From Streptomyces sp. LUP47B (GTDB lineage: Bacteria > Actinomycetota > Actinomycetes > Streptomycetales > Streptomycetaceae), in contig NZ_MJAH01000013.1 of the NCBI RefSeq assembly GCF_001746295.1, positions 248,512-312,511 on the forward strand: 64,000 nucleotides of DNA, given 5' to 3'. Every line of letters begins with the position of its first letter. The first letter of the stretch is position 1. Positions 33,188 through 41,913 of the stretch are shown piece after piece. The position numbers and the translations under genes are program-made. The notes under the pieces are model-generated. The model made no database searches. It was not told the DNA's origin and worked only from the letters and a program-made list of their open reading frames with translations.

Positions 33188-33922
33188 TTACCGACGGACA
33201 GCCGTGACCCGCTCACTCTCGATCCGCTTGGCGAGCCCCTCCTCGTCCAACCGCTCCAGATGGCGGCACAGCACCACGGACCCCCCGGTGGCGAGCGCCC
33301 CGTACAGCCCGGCGTTCAACCCGTCCCACGTGTCGTACGGCAACCCCGACAACACGCGGTCCCCCGTCCCCTCGGCCCCGGCCCGCTCGACGACCTCCGC
33401 CGCGCTGAACTCCCGCCCCGCCACGATCAACGCGGGCTCATCGGGGTCCACCGGAGCGAACGGGGCGAACCGGTCCCCTTGTCCCGGCACCTCCACGGCG
33501 TAGTCGACGAAGCCGTCCGGCGTCTGCGGAAAGCGCCCGCCCAGCGGGCGCAGCGCCAGCGCCACCCGCTCCCCGGAACACGCCCGCGCCGCCTCCAGCG
33601 TGTCCGGCCCGCTCACGACCACGTCGGCCGCGGCCGGATCTCCGCCGACGTCCGCGACCACCCCCACCGACGCGCAGGCCAGCAACCACACCGCCGTCTG
33701 CCAGTGCGCGGGCAGCAACAGCGTCACCCGGTCACCGGGCGCCGCGGCGAGGTCGCCCTGGAGGAGGTTCGAGGTCTTGGCCACCCAATTGGCGAAGGTG
33801 GCCACGGACAATTCGACACGTTCGCCCGTGGCGTCGTCGTAGAAGGTCACCAGGGGGCGGGCGGGGTCCGCGGCGAGCGCGGAACGCAGCAGGTCGGCGG
33901 GGGTGCGATCGGTGGCGTTCAT
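33188..33922 (-). CDS. TIGR03089-family protein (AMP-binding-enzyme N-domain-like)
   Basis: This 244-residue actinobacterial protein resembles the N-terminal part of acyl-adenylating enzymes (LVTFYDDATGERVELSVATFANWVAKTSNLL; GDRVTLLLPAHWQTAVWLLAC) but stops before the catalytic P-loop and C-terminal domain. It is therefore not an adenylating enzyme by itself. ATG 33922 is chosen from the family start MNATDRTPADLL; the RBS is weak. The family is usually found next to an LCP gene, as here. Function unknown. Confidence 0.82.
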   Translation of the reverse strand: MNATDRTPADLLRSALAADPARPLVTFYDDATGERVELSVATFANWVAKTSNLLQGDLAAAPGDRVTLLLPAHWQTAVWLLACASVGVVADVGGDPAAADVVVSGPDTLEAARACSGERVALALRPLGGRFPQTPDGFVDYAVEVPGQGDRFAPFAPVDPDEPALIVAGREFSAAEVVERAGAEGTGDRVLSGLPYDTWDGLNAGLYGALATGGSVVLCRHLERLDEEGLAKRIESERVTAVRR

Positions 33923-34027
33923 CCGCAGAAGCGTACGCGGGCCCGCGGCCGGACACCCCCGCGCGGGGCCACCGGTTCGGCGCAACGACACCCGACGGTC
34001 CGTCAGTTTCCCGATGGACAGATTTAT

Positions 34028-35524
34028 ATGACTATGTCCAGGATCGGGAGCATGCGTGGACTACTTGCTTCCTCGGTCGGCGTCACCGGCGCGGCCGCCC
34101 TCGCCCTGTCCCTCACCTCGCCCGCGGTCGCGGCGAGAACGGTGTCCCCGGCGGCCGTGAGACCGGCGTCGGGTGCGGAAGCCCCCGGCAGCACCCAGTC
34201 GCTGCCCCTCGCGCCCCTCGCCCCCCGGGATGTCACCCCCGCTCCGGCCGACGAACAGGGCCTGCCCCGCCGGGATGTTCGGCACTTCTCCCTCGCGGGC
34301 GTGATCTGGGACGACCCGGACACCGAGCTGCACGGCCGCGTCCAGATCCGCACCCGCGCGGCCGGCACCCACACCTGGTCCGGCTGGCAGGACCTCGAGA
34401 CCCACAACGACGACACGGCCGACCCCGGCACGGCCGAGCGCACCTCCGGCCGCGTCCACGGCGCCACGGCACCGCTGTGGGTGGGTGACTCGGACGGCGT
34501 GGAGGTGAGGGTCCGAGCCGAAGCCGACCGCAGGGCCGGGGACATGGCCCCCGGCTCCCGTACGGTGACCGCGACCGCTCCGCTCCCGAAGGGGCTGCGT
34601 CTGGAACTCGTGGACCCGGGGGAGAGCGCACCGGCGTCCACCCGGCAGGAAGCCGCGACGGCGGGCGCCCCTCATCGCGCCGTCGCACTCCGTTCCGCCC
34701 CCACCCCCGAGCCGGGGGAAGACCCCGCCTCGATGGACACGTCCCTCCCCACCGCCGAACCGCCCGAAGACCCCGCCTCGATGGACGCGTCCGCCGCCAA
34801 CGCCGGCCTGGCCGATGCCGGCGACCTCGAGATCCCGGCGCTGGACCGGCAGCAGACCGAACAGGAGCTGTTCGCCCTGCGCGCGGGGGAGTTGACGGAG
34901 CGGCAGCGGACGAAGCCGTACATCGGACCGCGCCCGCGCATCGTCACCCGGCGCGGCTGGGGCGCCGACGAAGGGCTGCGCGAGCGGAAGTTCGTCTACA
35001 CGAAGAAGGTCAAGGCGGCCTTCGTGCACCACACGGCGTCCGGCAACGGGTACCGCTGTACGCAGGTGCCCTCGCTCATTCGCGGTATCTACCGCTACCA
35101 CGTCAAGAGCATGGGCTGGCGCGACATCGGCTACAACTTCCTCGTCGACAAGTGCGGAAACATCTACGAGGGCCGGGCGGGCGGTGTCGCGAAGGCGGTC
35201 CTCGGCGCCCACACCCTCGGGTTCAACAGCAACAGCGTGGGGATCGCCGTCGTCGGCAGCTACGGCTCCAAGAAGCCGCCCGCCGCCGTGACGAACGCCG
35301 TTGCACGGCTCGCCGCGTGGAAGCTCGGCCTGTACGGCGGCAACCCGAAGGGGAAGACGTATCTGAAGTCGGGCGGTGGCAACCGCTATCCGAAGGGTAA
35401 GAAGGTACGACTGAACGTGATCTCCGGTCACCGGGACGGCTTCGCCACGGAGTGCCCCGGACGGCAGCTCTACCGCAAGCTCGGATCCACCCGCACGACA
35501 GCTGCCCGTCTCCAGGGTCGTTGA
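34028..35524 (+). CDS. Secreted peptidoglycan-recognition-type N-acetylmuramoyl-L-alanine amidase
   Basis: This 498-residue exported zinc amidase cleaves the lactyl-amide bond of peptidoglycan. The signal peptide is within the first 36 residues (ends PAVAA). A long N-terminal region of about 290 residues has unknown fold, with a direct repeat EDPASMD in a Pro-rich stretch. The PGRP/amidase_2 domain (about 305-495) carries ligands in FVHHTASGNGY, GHRDGFATECPG (His and Cys) and the YNFLVDKCGNIYEGRAGG core. The start could also be ATG 34052. It is placed beside the LCP array, which fits a wall role. Confidence 0.9.
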   Translation: MTMSRIGSMRGLLASSVGVTGAAALALSLTSPAVAARTVSPAAVRPASGAEAPGSTQSLPLAPLAPRDVTPAPADEQGLPRRDVRHFSLAGVIWDDPDTELHGRVQIRTRAAGTHTWSGWQDLETHNDDTADPGTAERTSGRVHGATAPLWVGDSDGVEVRVRAEADRRAGDMAPGSRTVTATAPLPKGLRLELVDPGESAPASTRQEAATAGAPHRAVALRSAPTPEPGEDPASMDTSLPTAEPPEDPASMDASAANAGLADAGDLEIPALDRQQTEQELFALRAGELTERQRTKPYIGPRPRIVTRRGWGADEGLRERKFVYTKKVKAAFVHHTASGNGYRCTQVPSLIRGIYRYHVKSMGWRDIGYNFLVDKCGNIYEGRAGGVAKAVLGAHTLGFNSNSVGIAVVGSYGSKKPPAAVTNAVARLAAWKLGLYGGNPKGKTYLKSGGGNRYPKGKKVRLNVISGHRDGFATECPGRQLYRKLGSTRTTAARLQGR

Positions 35525-35708
35525 CGGTCGCTGAGGACCGAGAAGAGTCCGTAAGAGTCCGAGGGAGAGTTCGTACCACCCGTTTCACCGCCGTCGGGGG
35601 GCAGGCGCGAATGCCGCACGGTCGCCGAAGGTGCCGCACAACGGTCTGCATACACTGACCGGTCGAAAGACAGTTCGGGTCGGTCCCGGCAGGAAGCGGA
35701 GACAACAG

Positions 35709-36791
35709 GTGACAGAAGCGATCCTCCTGGTCGGCGGCAAGGGCACGAGACTGCGACCCCTCACGGTCCACACCCCGAAGCCCATGGTCCGCGCGGCCGG
35801 TGTCCCCTTCCTCACGCACCAGCTGGCCAGAGCGAGAGCGGCGGGCGTCGACCACATCGTCCTCGCGACGAGCTACCTCGCGGAGGTCTTCGAACCGCAC
35901 TTCGGCGACGGTTCCGCCCTGGGGCTCCACCTTGAGTACGTCACCGAGGTGGAGCCCCTCGGCACGGGCGGCGCGATCCGCAACGTGGCCGCCCGTCTGC
36001 ACTCCGCCCCCGACGAGCCGGTCCTGGTCTTCAACGGCGACATCCTGACGGGCCTGGACATCAGGGCGCTGGTGCGCACGCACGAGACGACGGGCGCGGA
36101 CGTCTCCCTGCATCTCACGAAGGTGACGGACCCGCGGGCCTACGGACTGGTCCCCACGGACGACACGGGCAGGGTCCTGGCGTTCCTGGAGAAGCCCCAG
36201 ACCCCGGAGGAGATCGTCACCGACCAGATCAACGCGGGCGCGTACGTCTTCCGCCGCTCGGTCATCGACACGATCCCGGGGGGCCGCCCGGTCTCGGTGG
36301 AGCGCGAGACCTTCCCCGAACTCCTGTCGGCCGGGGCCCACCTCCAGGGCATGGTCGACTCGACGTACTGGCTGGACCTCGGCACCCCCGCCGCCTTCGT
36401 CCGCGGCTCGGCCGACCTGGTCCTGGGCCGGGCCCCGTCCCCCGCGGTCCCCGGCCGCTGCGGCGACCGCCTGATACTCCCCACGGCCAGGGTCGCCCCG
36501 GACGCGAAACTGACCGACGGCACGGTGGTCGGCGAGGGCGCGTACATCGCGGAGGGTGCCAGGGTCTCCGGCTCGACGATCCTTCCGGGCGCGGTGGTCG
36601 AACCCGGAGCCGTCATCACCGACTCCCTGATCGGCACCAGGGCCCGCGTGGGCGAACGCTCGATCCTCACCGGCACGGTCATCGGCGACGGCGCGATCAT
36701 CGGCGCCGACAACGAACTGCGGGACGGCGCGCGAGTCTGGTGCGACGCGAAGATCCCCGCGGGAGCGGTCCGTTTCTCGTCGGACCAGTGA
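35709..36791 (+). CDS. NDP-sugar pyrophosphorylase (mannose-1-phosphate guanylyltransferase-like)
   Basis: This 360-residue protein has an N-terminal nucleotidyltransferase domain (LLVGGKGTRLRPLT; VFNGDILTG; FLEKP) and a C-terminal left-handed beta-helix (about 255-350) with hexapeptide repeats (VVGEGAYIAEGARVSGSTIL). It makes an NDP-sugar from NTP and sugar-1-phosphate. GDP-mannose is most likely given manA and manB in the same region, but dTDP-glucose or GDP-glucose cannot be excluded. GTG 35709 follows GGAG. It provides activated sugar for wall glycopolymers. Confidence 0.88.
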   Translation: MTEAILLVGGKGTRLRPLTVHTPKPMVRAAGVPFLTHQLARARAAGVDHIVLATSYLAEVFEPHFGDGSALGLHLEYVTEVEPLGTGGAIRNVAARLHSAPDEPVLVFNGDILTGLDIRALVRTHETTGADVSLHLTKVTDPRAYGLVPTDDTGRVLAFLEKPQTPEEIVTDQINAGAYVFRRSVIDTIPGGRPVSVERETFPELLSAGAHLQGMVDSTYWLDLGTPAAFVRGSADLVLGRAPSPAVPGRCGDRLILPTARVAPDAKLTDGTVVGEGAYIAEGARVSGSTILPGAVVEPGAVITDSLIGTRARVGERSILTGTVIGDGAIIGADNELRDGARVWCDAKIPAGAVRFSSDQ

Positions 36792-36862
36792 GGAGAGGTT
36801 CCGGCGGCGGGTGTGGGGGCGTCACCTGTTCTGGTTCTTTGTCGACGCCGGTCCGCTTCTGT

Positions 36863-36990
36863 CAGCCCGTCCGGCGTTTGAGGACGAGGCCCGTTCAGGG
36901 CCGACGGGGTCCGGGGCGGAGCCCCGGCGGGGGTGCAGGGGGCGGAGCCCCCTGAGCGGGGTCGCAGGGCGGCAGCCCCTGGTGGGGGCC
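36863..36990. repeat. Streptomycete intergenic repeat cluster (GTCCGGCGTTTGAGGACGAG type)
   Basis: GTCCGGCGTTTGAGGACGAG at about 36869-36888 is a word I recognise as recurring in many Streptomyces intergenic regions. It is followed by two GGGGCGGAGCCCC-type mini-hairpins (36911-36927 and 36936-36954) that commonly accompany it. The block fills the convergent gap between the nucleotidyltransferase and the glycosylase and may also terminate both transcripts. Confidence 0.6.
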
Positions 36991-37001
36991 CCTCTGGGGG
37001 T

Positions 37002-37052
37002 GGGACGGGTAGGGGCGGCGGGGGCGAAACACGCGACGGCAACCCCCACCCA
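37002..37052. repeat. Intergenic repeat GGGACGGGTAGGGGCG, copy A
   Basis: GGGACGGGTAGGGGCGGCGG followed by GGGCGAA and then CGACGGCAACCCCCACCC matches 52067-52115 with few changes. The two ends are partly complementary (GGGTAGGGG/CCCCCACCC), so a stem can form. Confidence 0.5.
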
Positions 37053-37060
37053 CCGCACCG

Positions 37061-38068
37061 TCACAACCGCCCGATGTCCCCCCGAGTCATCCGCGGCGCC
37101 CGCCGCTCCGGAACCCGCCCACTCAACAAGATCAACCGAGCCGCCCGATGCCGCTGCCCCGCATACGGCTCCAGCAGCGACAACATCGCCGCATCGTCCG
37201 CATCCCGATCTCCGGCCAGCGCGAACCCCACGATCCCCGGCAGATGCAGATCCCCCACGGTCACCGCATCCGCCGCGCCATGGCTGCGCTGCACCACCTC
37301 CGAGGACGTCCACGGCCCCACCCCCGGCACCACTTCCAACCGAGCCTGCGCGGCCTCCGGAGACATCCCCACCGCCTCCTCCAGGCGCGCGGCCACCCGC
37401 ACGGCCCGCAGGATCGTCGAGGCCCGCTTGTTGTCCACCCCGGCCCGATGCCACTCCCACGACGGAATCAACGCCCACGTCCGGGGCGACGGCATCACCC
37501 ACAACCACCCGCCCGCCGCGGGCCCCGGCGCCGGCTCCCCGAACTTCCGCACCAGCAACCGCCACGCCCGATACGCCTCAACGGTCGTGACCTTCTGCTC
37601 CAGCACGGAAGGAATCAACGACTCCAGCACCAGCCCGGTCCGCGTCAGCCGCAGCCCCGGCCGCCGGTGCCAGGAATGAGCCACCACCCGATGCCGGGGC
37701 ACGAAGACAGAAGGATCGTCCGCGGCCCCGAGCAACTCCGGCAACTGCGAGAGCAGCCACTCGCCCCCGGGTCCCCAGGCCTCGCCGCGCACCTCACCGC
37801 CGTACACGCAGACCCGCAGGGTCCCGGGACCGACGGGCGTACGACTGGCCCGCCACACGGACCCGTCCGGAAGAGCCCGGAACGTGGGGTCCCCGGGCCC
37901 CCGCCTGAGAGCACCGAGCACCAGCCCGAGATCGACGGGCCACCCCGGCGTCCACTTCCGCACGAGCGGGGTCTCCACCCGCGGCGCCTCCCGCCGCGGG
38001 GCGGGCACGGCGACCTCTCCACCGCGCACGGTCGTACGCGTGGGCCGGGGAGCGAAACGTCCTGCCAC
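37061..38068 (-). CDS. AlkA-like HhH-GPD DNA-3-methyladenine glycosylase
   Basis: This 335-residue base-excision repair protein has a C-terminal helix-hairpin-helix GPD domain containing LEVVPGVGPWTSSEV, then the catalytic Asp in AVTVGDLHLPGIV. The N-terminal half (about 40-150) is the antiparallel beta-domain seen in AlkA-type enzymes. GTG 38068 with AGGAC upstream is taken as start. It removes alkylated purines. It has no evident functional link to its neighbours and converges on the nucleotidyltransferase. Confidence 0.85.
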   Translation of the reverse strand: MAGRFAPRPTRTTVRGGEVAVPAPRREAPRVETPLVRKWTPGWPVDLGLVLGALRRGPGDPTFRALPDGSVWRASRTPVGPGTLRVCVYGGEVRGEAWGPGGEWLLSQLPELLGAADDPSVFVPRHRVVAHSWHRRPGLRLTRTGLVLESLIPSVLEQKVTTVEAYRAWRLLVRKFGEPAPGPAAGGWLWVMPSPRTWALIPSWEWHRAGVDNKRASTILRAVRVAARLEEAVGMSPEAAQARLEVVPGVGPWTSSEVVQRSHGAADAVTVGDLHLPGIVGFALAGDRDADDAAMLSLLEPYAGQRHRAARLILLSGRVPERRAPRMTRGDIGRL

Positions 38069-38189
38069 GAATGAAGTCCTGAGGTACGAGAGGAACCGGG
38101 ACCCGGGTTGCCAGAGGAACCGGAAGAGGCCCTATGAGACTAGGCGCAAGCCGGGGCCCACCACCGCACCTCGACGAAACCGGCGCACA

Positions 38190-39653
38190 TCACCGCACCT
38201 CGATGAAACTCCCCGCATCCCGATCCGGCCGGGGCCGAGGCGCCTGCGCCGGATGCCCCACCGCGACGGCGCCCATCGGATCCCAGTCCGCCGGCAGCCC
38301 GAGCACCTCCCGCACCACATCGCGGCAGAACATGGTGGACGACACCCACGCCGACCCCAGCCGCTCCCCGGCCAGCGCGACCAGGAAGTTCTCCACCCCG
38401 GCCCCCGCGGCGACGACGAACATCTCCCGCTCGGCCGCGTCCCGGCGCGGATCGCCGTACGTGTGCGACCCGTCCATCACCAGACAGGGCACGGCGAGAT
38501 ACGGCGCGTTCCGCAGCACGTCCCCGCGCCGCACCCGCTTGGCGATGGACTCCTCGGACTTCCCGTCCCGGCGCAGATCGGCGATCCAGGCGTCCCGCAT
38601 GGCGTCCAGCAGCCCGGTCCGCGAGGCCTCGGACTCCAGCAGCACGAACCGCCACGGCGTCGTGTGATGCGGCGCCGGCGCGGTGACGGCCGCGGCGACG
38701 GCCCGTCGTACGGCGCCGGGGTCGACGGGCTCGTCCGTGAAGGCCCGTACGGTACGGCGCTGGGTGACCGCCTCCCGGACGGCCTCCGAGGTCCCCAGCC
38801 GGAACATGTCGTCGCGCGCGTGACGCACCATGGCCCGCGCCCCTTCCCCGTGCTCCTCGGCCACGACGTGCGCCAGCCCGCGCACGACGGCGACGGGGAG
38901 ACCGGCGGCCTTGCCCTTGACGAGATCACCTGCGGCGGCCAGTTCGTCGGCCGTCGCCACCACGGTCGCGCTGAGCGGATTGCCGTACGCGTCCGTGCCG
39001 CCCCGTAGATCGTCCAGCACTCGCACCCCGGCGGCCCCGATCGCGACATCGGTGAGCCCGGCGCGCCAGGGCCGCCCGAAGGTGTCGGTGACGACGATCC
39101 CGACGTCGACCCCGAGGGCGTCCCGCAACCCGTCCCGGATCGCCCGCGCCGACGCGTCCGGGTCCTCGGGCAAGAGCAGCACCGTCCCCGAAGGAGTGTT
39201 GGAGGCGTCGACCCCGGCGGCGGCCATCACGAGCCCCTGCCGGTTCTCGACGATCCTGAGCGCCCCGCGCCGCGCCACGACCCGTACGGTCTCGGCGTCG
39301 ATCGCGGCCTCCCGGTCGCTCGCCTCGACGATCCGCCCCTCCGCCTTGGACACGATCTTCGAGGTGACGAGCAGCACGTCCCCGTCGACGAGCCCCGGCT
39401 CGGCGGCGGCGATCAGCTTGGCGAGGTCGTCCCCCCGCGCCACCTCGGGCATCCCGGAGACGGCCCACACCCGGAAACCGCCGCTACCCGCACCGCTCGC
39501 CGCCCCGGGACCGGACCCGATCACCGCGGTCCCGGCATCGCCGCCCGCCGCCCCGTCGCCCTTCGCCGGCCCGCCGCCGGCGGCATGCGCGCCGCCCCGG
39601 CTCCCGGCCACCGCTCCCGGTGCTTCGCCCGGGCCCCTTGCCTCATCCGACAT
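38190..39653 (-). CDS. fbiB: Coenzyme F420:L-glutamate ligase, two-domain (FbiB)
   Basis: This 487-residue enzyme adds gamma-linked glutamates to F420-0. The gamma-glutamyl ligase domain (about 60-290, FRVWAVSGMPEVARGDDL; LLVTSKIVSKAEGRIVEA; VTDTFGRPWRAGLTDVAIG) is fused to a nitroreductase-like FMN domain (about 300-480), as in actinobacterial FbiB. An unusual Gly/Ala-rich extension of about 58 residues precedes the ligase. ATG 39653 lies eight bases after the fbiA stop. Internal GTG codons could give a shorter, more usual protein. Confidence 0.93.
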   Translation of the reverse strand: MSDEARGPGEAPGAVAGSRGGAHAAGGGPAKGDGAAGGDAGTAVIGSGPGAASGAGSGGFRVWAVSGMPEVARGDDLAKLIAAAEPGLVDGDVLLVTSKIVSKAEGRIVEASDREAAIDAETVRVVARRGALRIVENRQGLVMAAAGVDASNTPSGTVLLLPEDPDASARAIRDGLRDALGVDVGIVVTDTFGRPWRAGLTDVAIGAAGVRVLDDLRGGTDAYGNPLSATVVATADELAAAGDLVKGKAAGLPVAVVRGLAHVVAEEHGEGARAMVRHARDDMFRLGTSEAVREAVTQRRTVRAFTDEPVDPGAVRRAVAAAVTAPAPHHTTPWRFVLLESEASRTGLLDAMRDAWIADLRRDGKSEESIAKRVRRGDVLRNAPYLAVPCLVMDGSHTYGDPRRDAAEREMFVVAAGAGVENFLVALAGERLGSAWVSSTMFCRDVVREVLGLPADWDPMGAVAVGHPAQAPRPRPDRDAGSFIEVR

Positions 39654-39661
39654 CTCGCCGC

Positions 39662-40621
39662 TCAAGCTCCGCGCACCTCCTCCGCCAGCTCCAGCGCCTC
39701 CTGGGCCATCCGCGCGGTCGCGTCCAGGTCGGTCATCATCAGGGGTACGGCCCGGCAGCGGATGCCGGCCGACTCGACGCGCTCGACCGCTCCGGCGTCC
39801 ACGGTGTCGACGAGCCAGCCGTCCAGCAGCCCCGAGCCGTAGTGCTCGGCGACCGCCGCGGCCGTGGACTCGACGCCGACCGCCGCCAGCACCTTGTCGG
39901 CCATGCCGCGCACGGGCGCGTCCCCGACGATGGGGGACAGGCCCACCACCGGTACCCCGGCCTCGGCGATCGCCTCGCGGATGCCGGGCACGGCGAGGAT
40001 CGTGCCGACGGACACCACCGGGTTGGACGGCGGGAACAGCACGACGTCCGCCTCCGCGATCGCCTCGAGCACCCCCGGCGCCGGCTTGGCCTGCTCCGCG
40101 CCCACCGGCACGACCGCGTGGGCCGGAACGGACGCCCGCAGCCGCACCCAGTACTCCTGGAAGTGAACGGCCTTGCGCTCGCCGTCGACCTCCACGGCCA
40201 CATGCGTCTCGACCCGGTCGTCGGTCATCGGGATCAGCCGCACCCCCGGCTTCCACCGGTCGCACAGTGCCTCGGTCACCGCGCTCAGCGGATATCCCGC
40301 ACCGATCATCTGCGTCCGCACGATGTGCGTGGCGAAGTCCCGGTCCCCGAGCCCGAACCACTCCGGTCCGACGCCGTACGCCGCGAGCTCCTCCTTGAGG
40401 TGGAAGGTCTCGTCGGCCCGCCCCCAGCCCTGCTCCTCGTTGATACCGCCGCCGAGCGTGTACATCACCGTGTCGAGGTCCGGGCAGACCTTCAGCCCGA
40501 AGAGATGGATGTCGTCCCCGGTGTTACCGATGACCGTGATGTCCGCGTCCGGCGCGGCCTGCTTCAGACCGCGCAGGAACCGGGCACCACCGATGCCGCC
40601 TGCCAGAACCACAATGCGCAT
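39662..40621 (-). CDS. fbiA: 2-phospho-L-lactate/PEP transferase (FbiA/CofD)
   Basis: This 319-residue enzyme of coenzyme F420 synthesis transfers a phospholactyl or phosphoenolpyruvyl group from the guanylylated donor to FO. It has the N-terminal MRIVVLAGGIGGARFLRGL and the conserved NTGDD, LGDRDFATHIVRT and FPPSNPVVSVGTI segments. ATG 40621 gives the family N-terminus. It is the first gene of the fbiA-fbiB pair. F420 serves redox enzymes in primary and antibiotic metabolism. Confidence 0.95.
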   Translation of the reverse strand: MRIVVLAGGIGGARFLRGLKQAAPDADITVIGNTGDDIHLFGLKVCPDLDTVMYTLGGGINEEQGWGRADETFHLKEELAAYGVGPEWFGLGDRDFATHIVRTQMIGAGYPLSAVTEALCDRWKPGVRLIPMTDDRVETHVAVEVDGERKAVHFQEYWVRLRASVPAHAVVPVGAEQAKPAPGVLEAIAEADVVLFPPSNPVVSVGTILAVPGIREAIAEAGVPVVGLSPIVGDAPVRGMADKVLAAVGVESTAAAVAEHYGSGLLDGWLVDTVDAGAVERVESAGIRCRAVPLMMTDLDATARMAQEALELAEEVRGA

Positions 40622-40655
40622 GGGAGCAAGTCTTGCAGGCGGGTACGACAACGCG

Positions 40656-41201
40656 TCACGCGGTTACGGCGTCCACCTCGCCGTGGGTCTCGCGGGCGGT
40701 GCAGGCGATGGGGGTCCCCCCGGTCGAACGGAGTTGAGACTGGGGGAGCATCGGCATCTCCGTCAGCCCCGGGTAGTAGACGTGCAGACTCACCGCCGGC
40801 TCCAGCGCGTCGTTGACGACTTCGTGCACGTACCCCGGCGCGAACACCCGCTGTGTCCCCGCCCCCAGCGCGCGCGTGCCCCGCTCGGTGCGCTCGGTCA
40901 GCGCGCCCTCCAGGACGGTGAGGATCCCGGAGGAGCGGCCGTGGTCGTGCAGCCCGCTGCCCTGACCGGGGACCCAGGACAGCAGCCACACCTCGTAGCC
41001 GGGCCCGGTTCGCAGCCGGTGGTACCAGCGGCTCGTCGCGTCGTACTGGACGAGGTGCGCCCACTGCGAGCTGTCGGCGGCGATGGAGCGTGCCAGGCCG
41101 ACGAAGTCGGCGACGGTGGCCGGGTGCTCGCGAGGGGCCTGGAGGAGGTGCGGGACCTCGAGGAGGTCGCCGGCGATCTGGAGGTCGTTGTCGCTGTTCA
41201 T
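40656..41201 (-). CDS. Cysteine dioxygenase family protein
   Basis: This 181-residue cupin-fold non-haem iron enzyme carries the iron triad H85 and H87 (GLHDHGRSSG) and H126 (GYVHEVV). It oxidises cysteine or a related thiol to the sulfinate. ATG 41201 (MNSDNDL) has GAGGAC upstream. The last 30 residues are unlike the family, and 151-165 are encoded by a hairpin element (40708-40750), so the original C-terminus was probably replaced when the element inserted. Active-site residues are all before that point. It lies 34 bp from fbiA. Confidence 0.88.
   Translation of the reverse strand: MNSDNDLQIAGDLLEVPHLLQAPREHPATVADFVGLARSIAADSSQWAHLVQYDATSRWYHRLRTGPGYEVWLLSWVPGQGSGLHDHGRSSGILTVLEGALTERTERGTRALGAGTQRVFAPGYVHEVVNDALEPAVSLHVYYPGLTEMPMLPQSQLRSTGGTPIACTARETHGEVDAVTA
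40708..40750. repeat. Hairpin repeat element inside the cysteine dioxygenase reading frame
   Basis: The sequence GATGGGGGTCCCCCCGGTCG then AACGGAGTTGAGACTGGGGG has GATG/CATC ends and G5/C5 stems. I recognise it as a class of small palindromic repeat frequent in Streptomyces. Here it is translated, adding about 15 residues to the enzyme. Confidence 0.55.
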
Positions 41202-41333
41202 GGGGTGCGATGGGTCCTCGGCGAAGAGTGGCGAAGAGGGTGGGGGGCTGGCTGGGTGTCGCGTACCGTCCGCCCGGATCACGGGGGGACAGGAATGCCC
41301 GGGTGCGGGCGGGGAACAAGCAGCCGAGTCACG

Positions 41334-41657
41334 ATGGACTCAGAGGCAGCCGGAGCGCGTTGGGCTCAACAGCTGGAACAGCAACAACAGCTACAGCGAG
41401 CGCGGGCAGCACCGTGGGACCCCGCTGTGCGGGTCGAGGTGAGTGCCAAGTTCGCGAGCATGCCCACAAGGACACCGGGTCACACGTTCACTGTCAACTC
41501 GACACCCCGGAAGTGGGACATGTTTCACCTCATCCGGTCCATCTCCCTGATGAAAGGTTTGTTCACGCGTCTACCGGGACACATGGCGCACAACCGGGCG
41601 CACGGGCCGCGACTTCGCACGACTTCCACGGGCGCACACGGAACGAGTTCGAACTGA
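41334..41657 (+). CDS. Doubtful 107-residue frame upstream of whiB
   Basis: An open frame from ATG 41334 begins with a plausible Gln-rich helix (WAQQLEQQQQLQRARAA), but the second half reads as random translation and contains Met/His-rich sequence with poor codon bias. There is no RBS. The likelier reading is that 41202-41913 is the whiB regulatory region. It is kept because the first 40 residues look protein-like. Confidence 0.25.
   Translation: MDSEAAGARWAQQLEQQQQLQRARAAPWDPAVRVEVSAKFASMPTRTPGHTFTVNSTPRKWDMFHLIRSISLMKGLFTRLPGHMAHNRAHGPRLRTTSTGAHGTSSN
41512..41528. promoter_or_regulatory. Candidate BldD-type site upstream of whiB
   Basis: AGTG-N9-TCAC at 41512-41528 (AGTGGGACATGTTTCAC) resembles the BldD consensus AGTgA(n)TCACc. 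BldD is known to repress whiB in Streptomyces. It lies about 400 bp before the whiB start, in a stretch of atypically low GC. Untested. Confidence 0.35.
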
Positions 41658-41811
41658 TGGGCGTCCTTCCCCGTACAGGTCCGAAAGGGCCGGCACGGCT
41701 CGGCAGCCCTCTCGGGTCTCGTCTGCTTGTCAAGGTTTATGCCGATTTGAACACTTTCTGCTAGGCCTTGGTTCCGCAGAGTGAATAAGGGGCCCAATAG
41801 CAGATCTCGGC

Positions 41812-41841
41812 TTGACTCGCCCGGAGCAGCACACTTGTAAT
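41812..41841 (+). promoter_or_regulatory. Candidate vegetative-type promoter of whiB
   Basis: TTGACT (41812-41817), then 18 bases, then TGTAAT (41836-41841), fits a HrdB-type promoter. It would give a leader of about 65 nt before the whiB ATG. From the literature, whiB has two promoters, one constitutive and one developmental; which this is cannot be decided by eye. Confidence 0.5.
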
Positions 41842-41913
41842 TTCACTCGTGTCGTTCAGCCGAAATCGGTAACGGCCGTCACACGGGGACGCGAAGACAG
41901 ACGAGGGGCGCAC

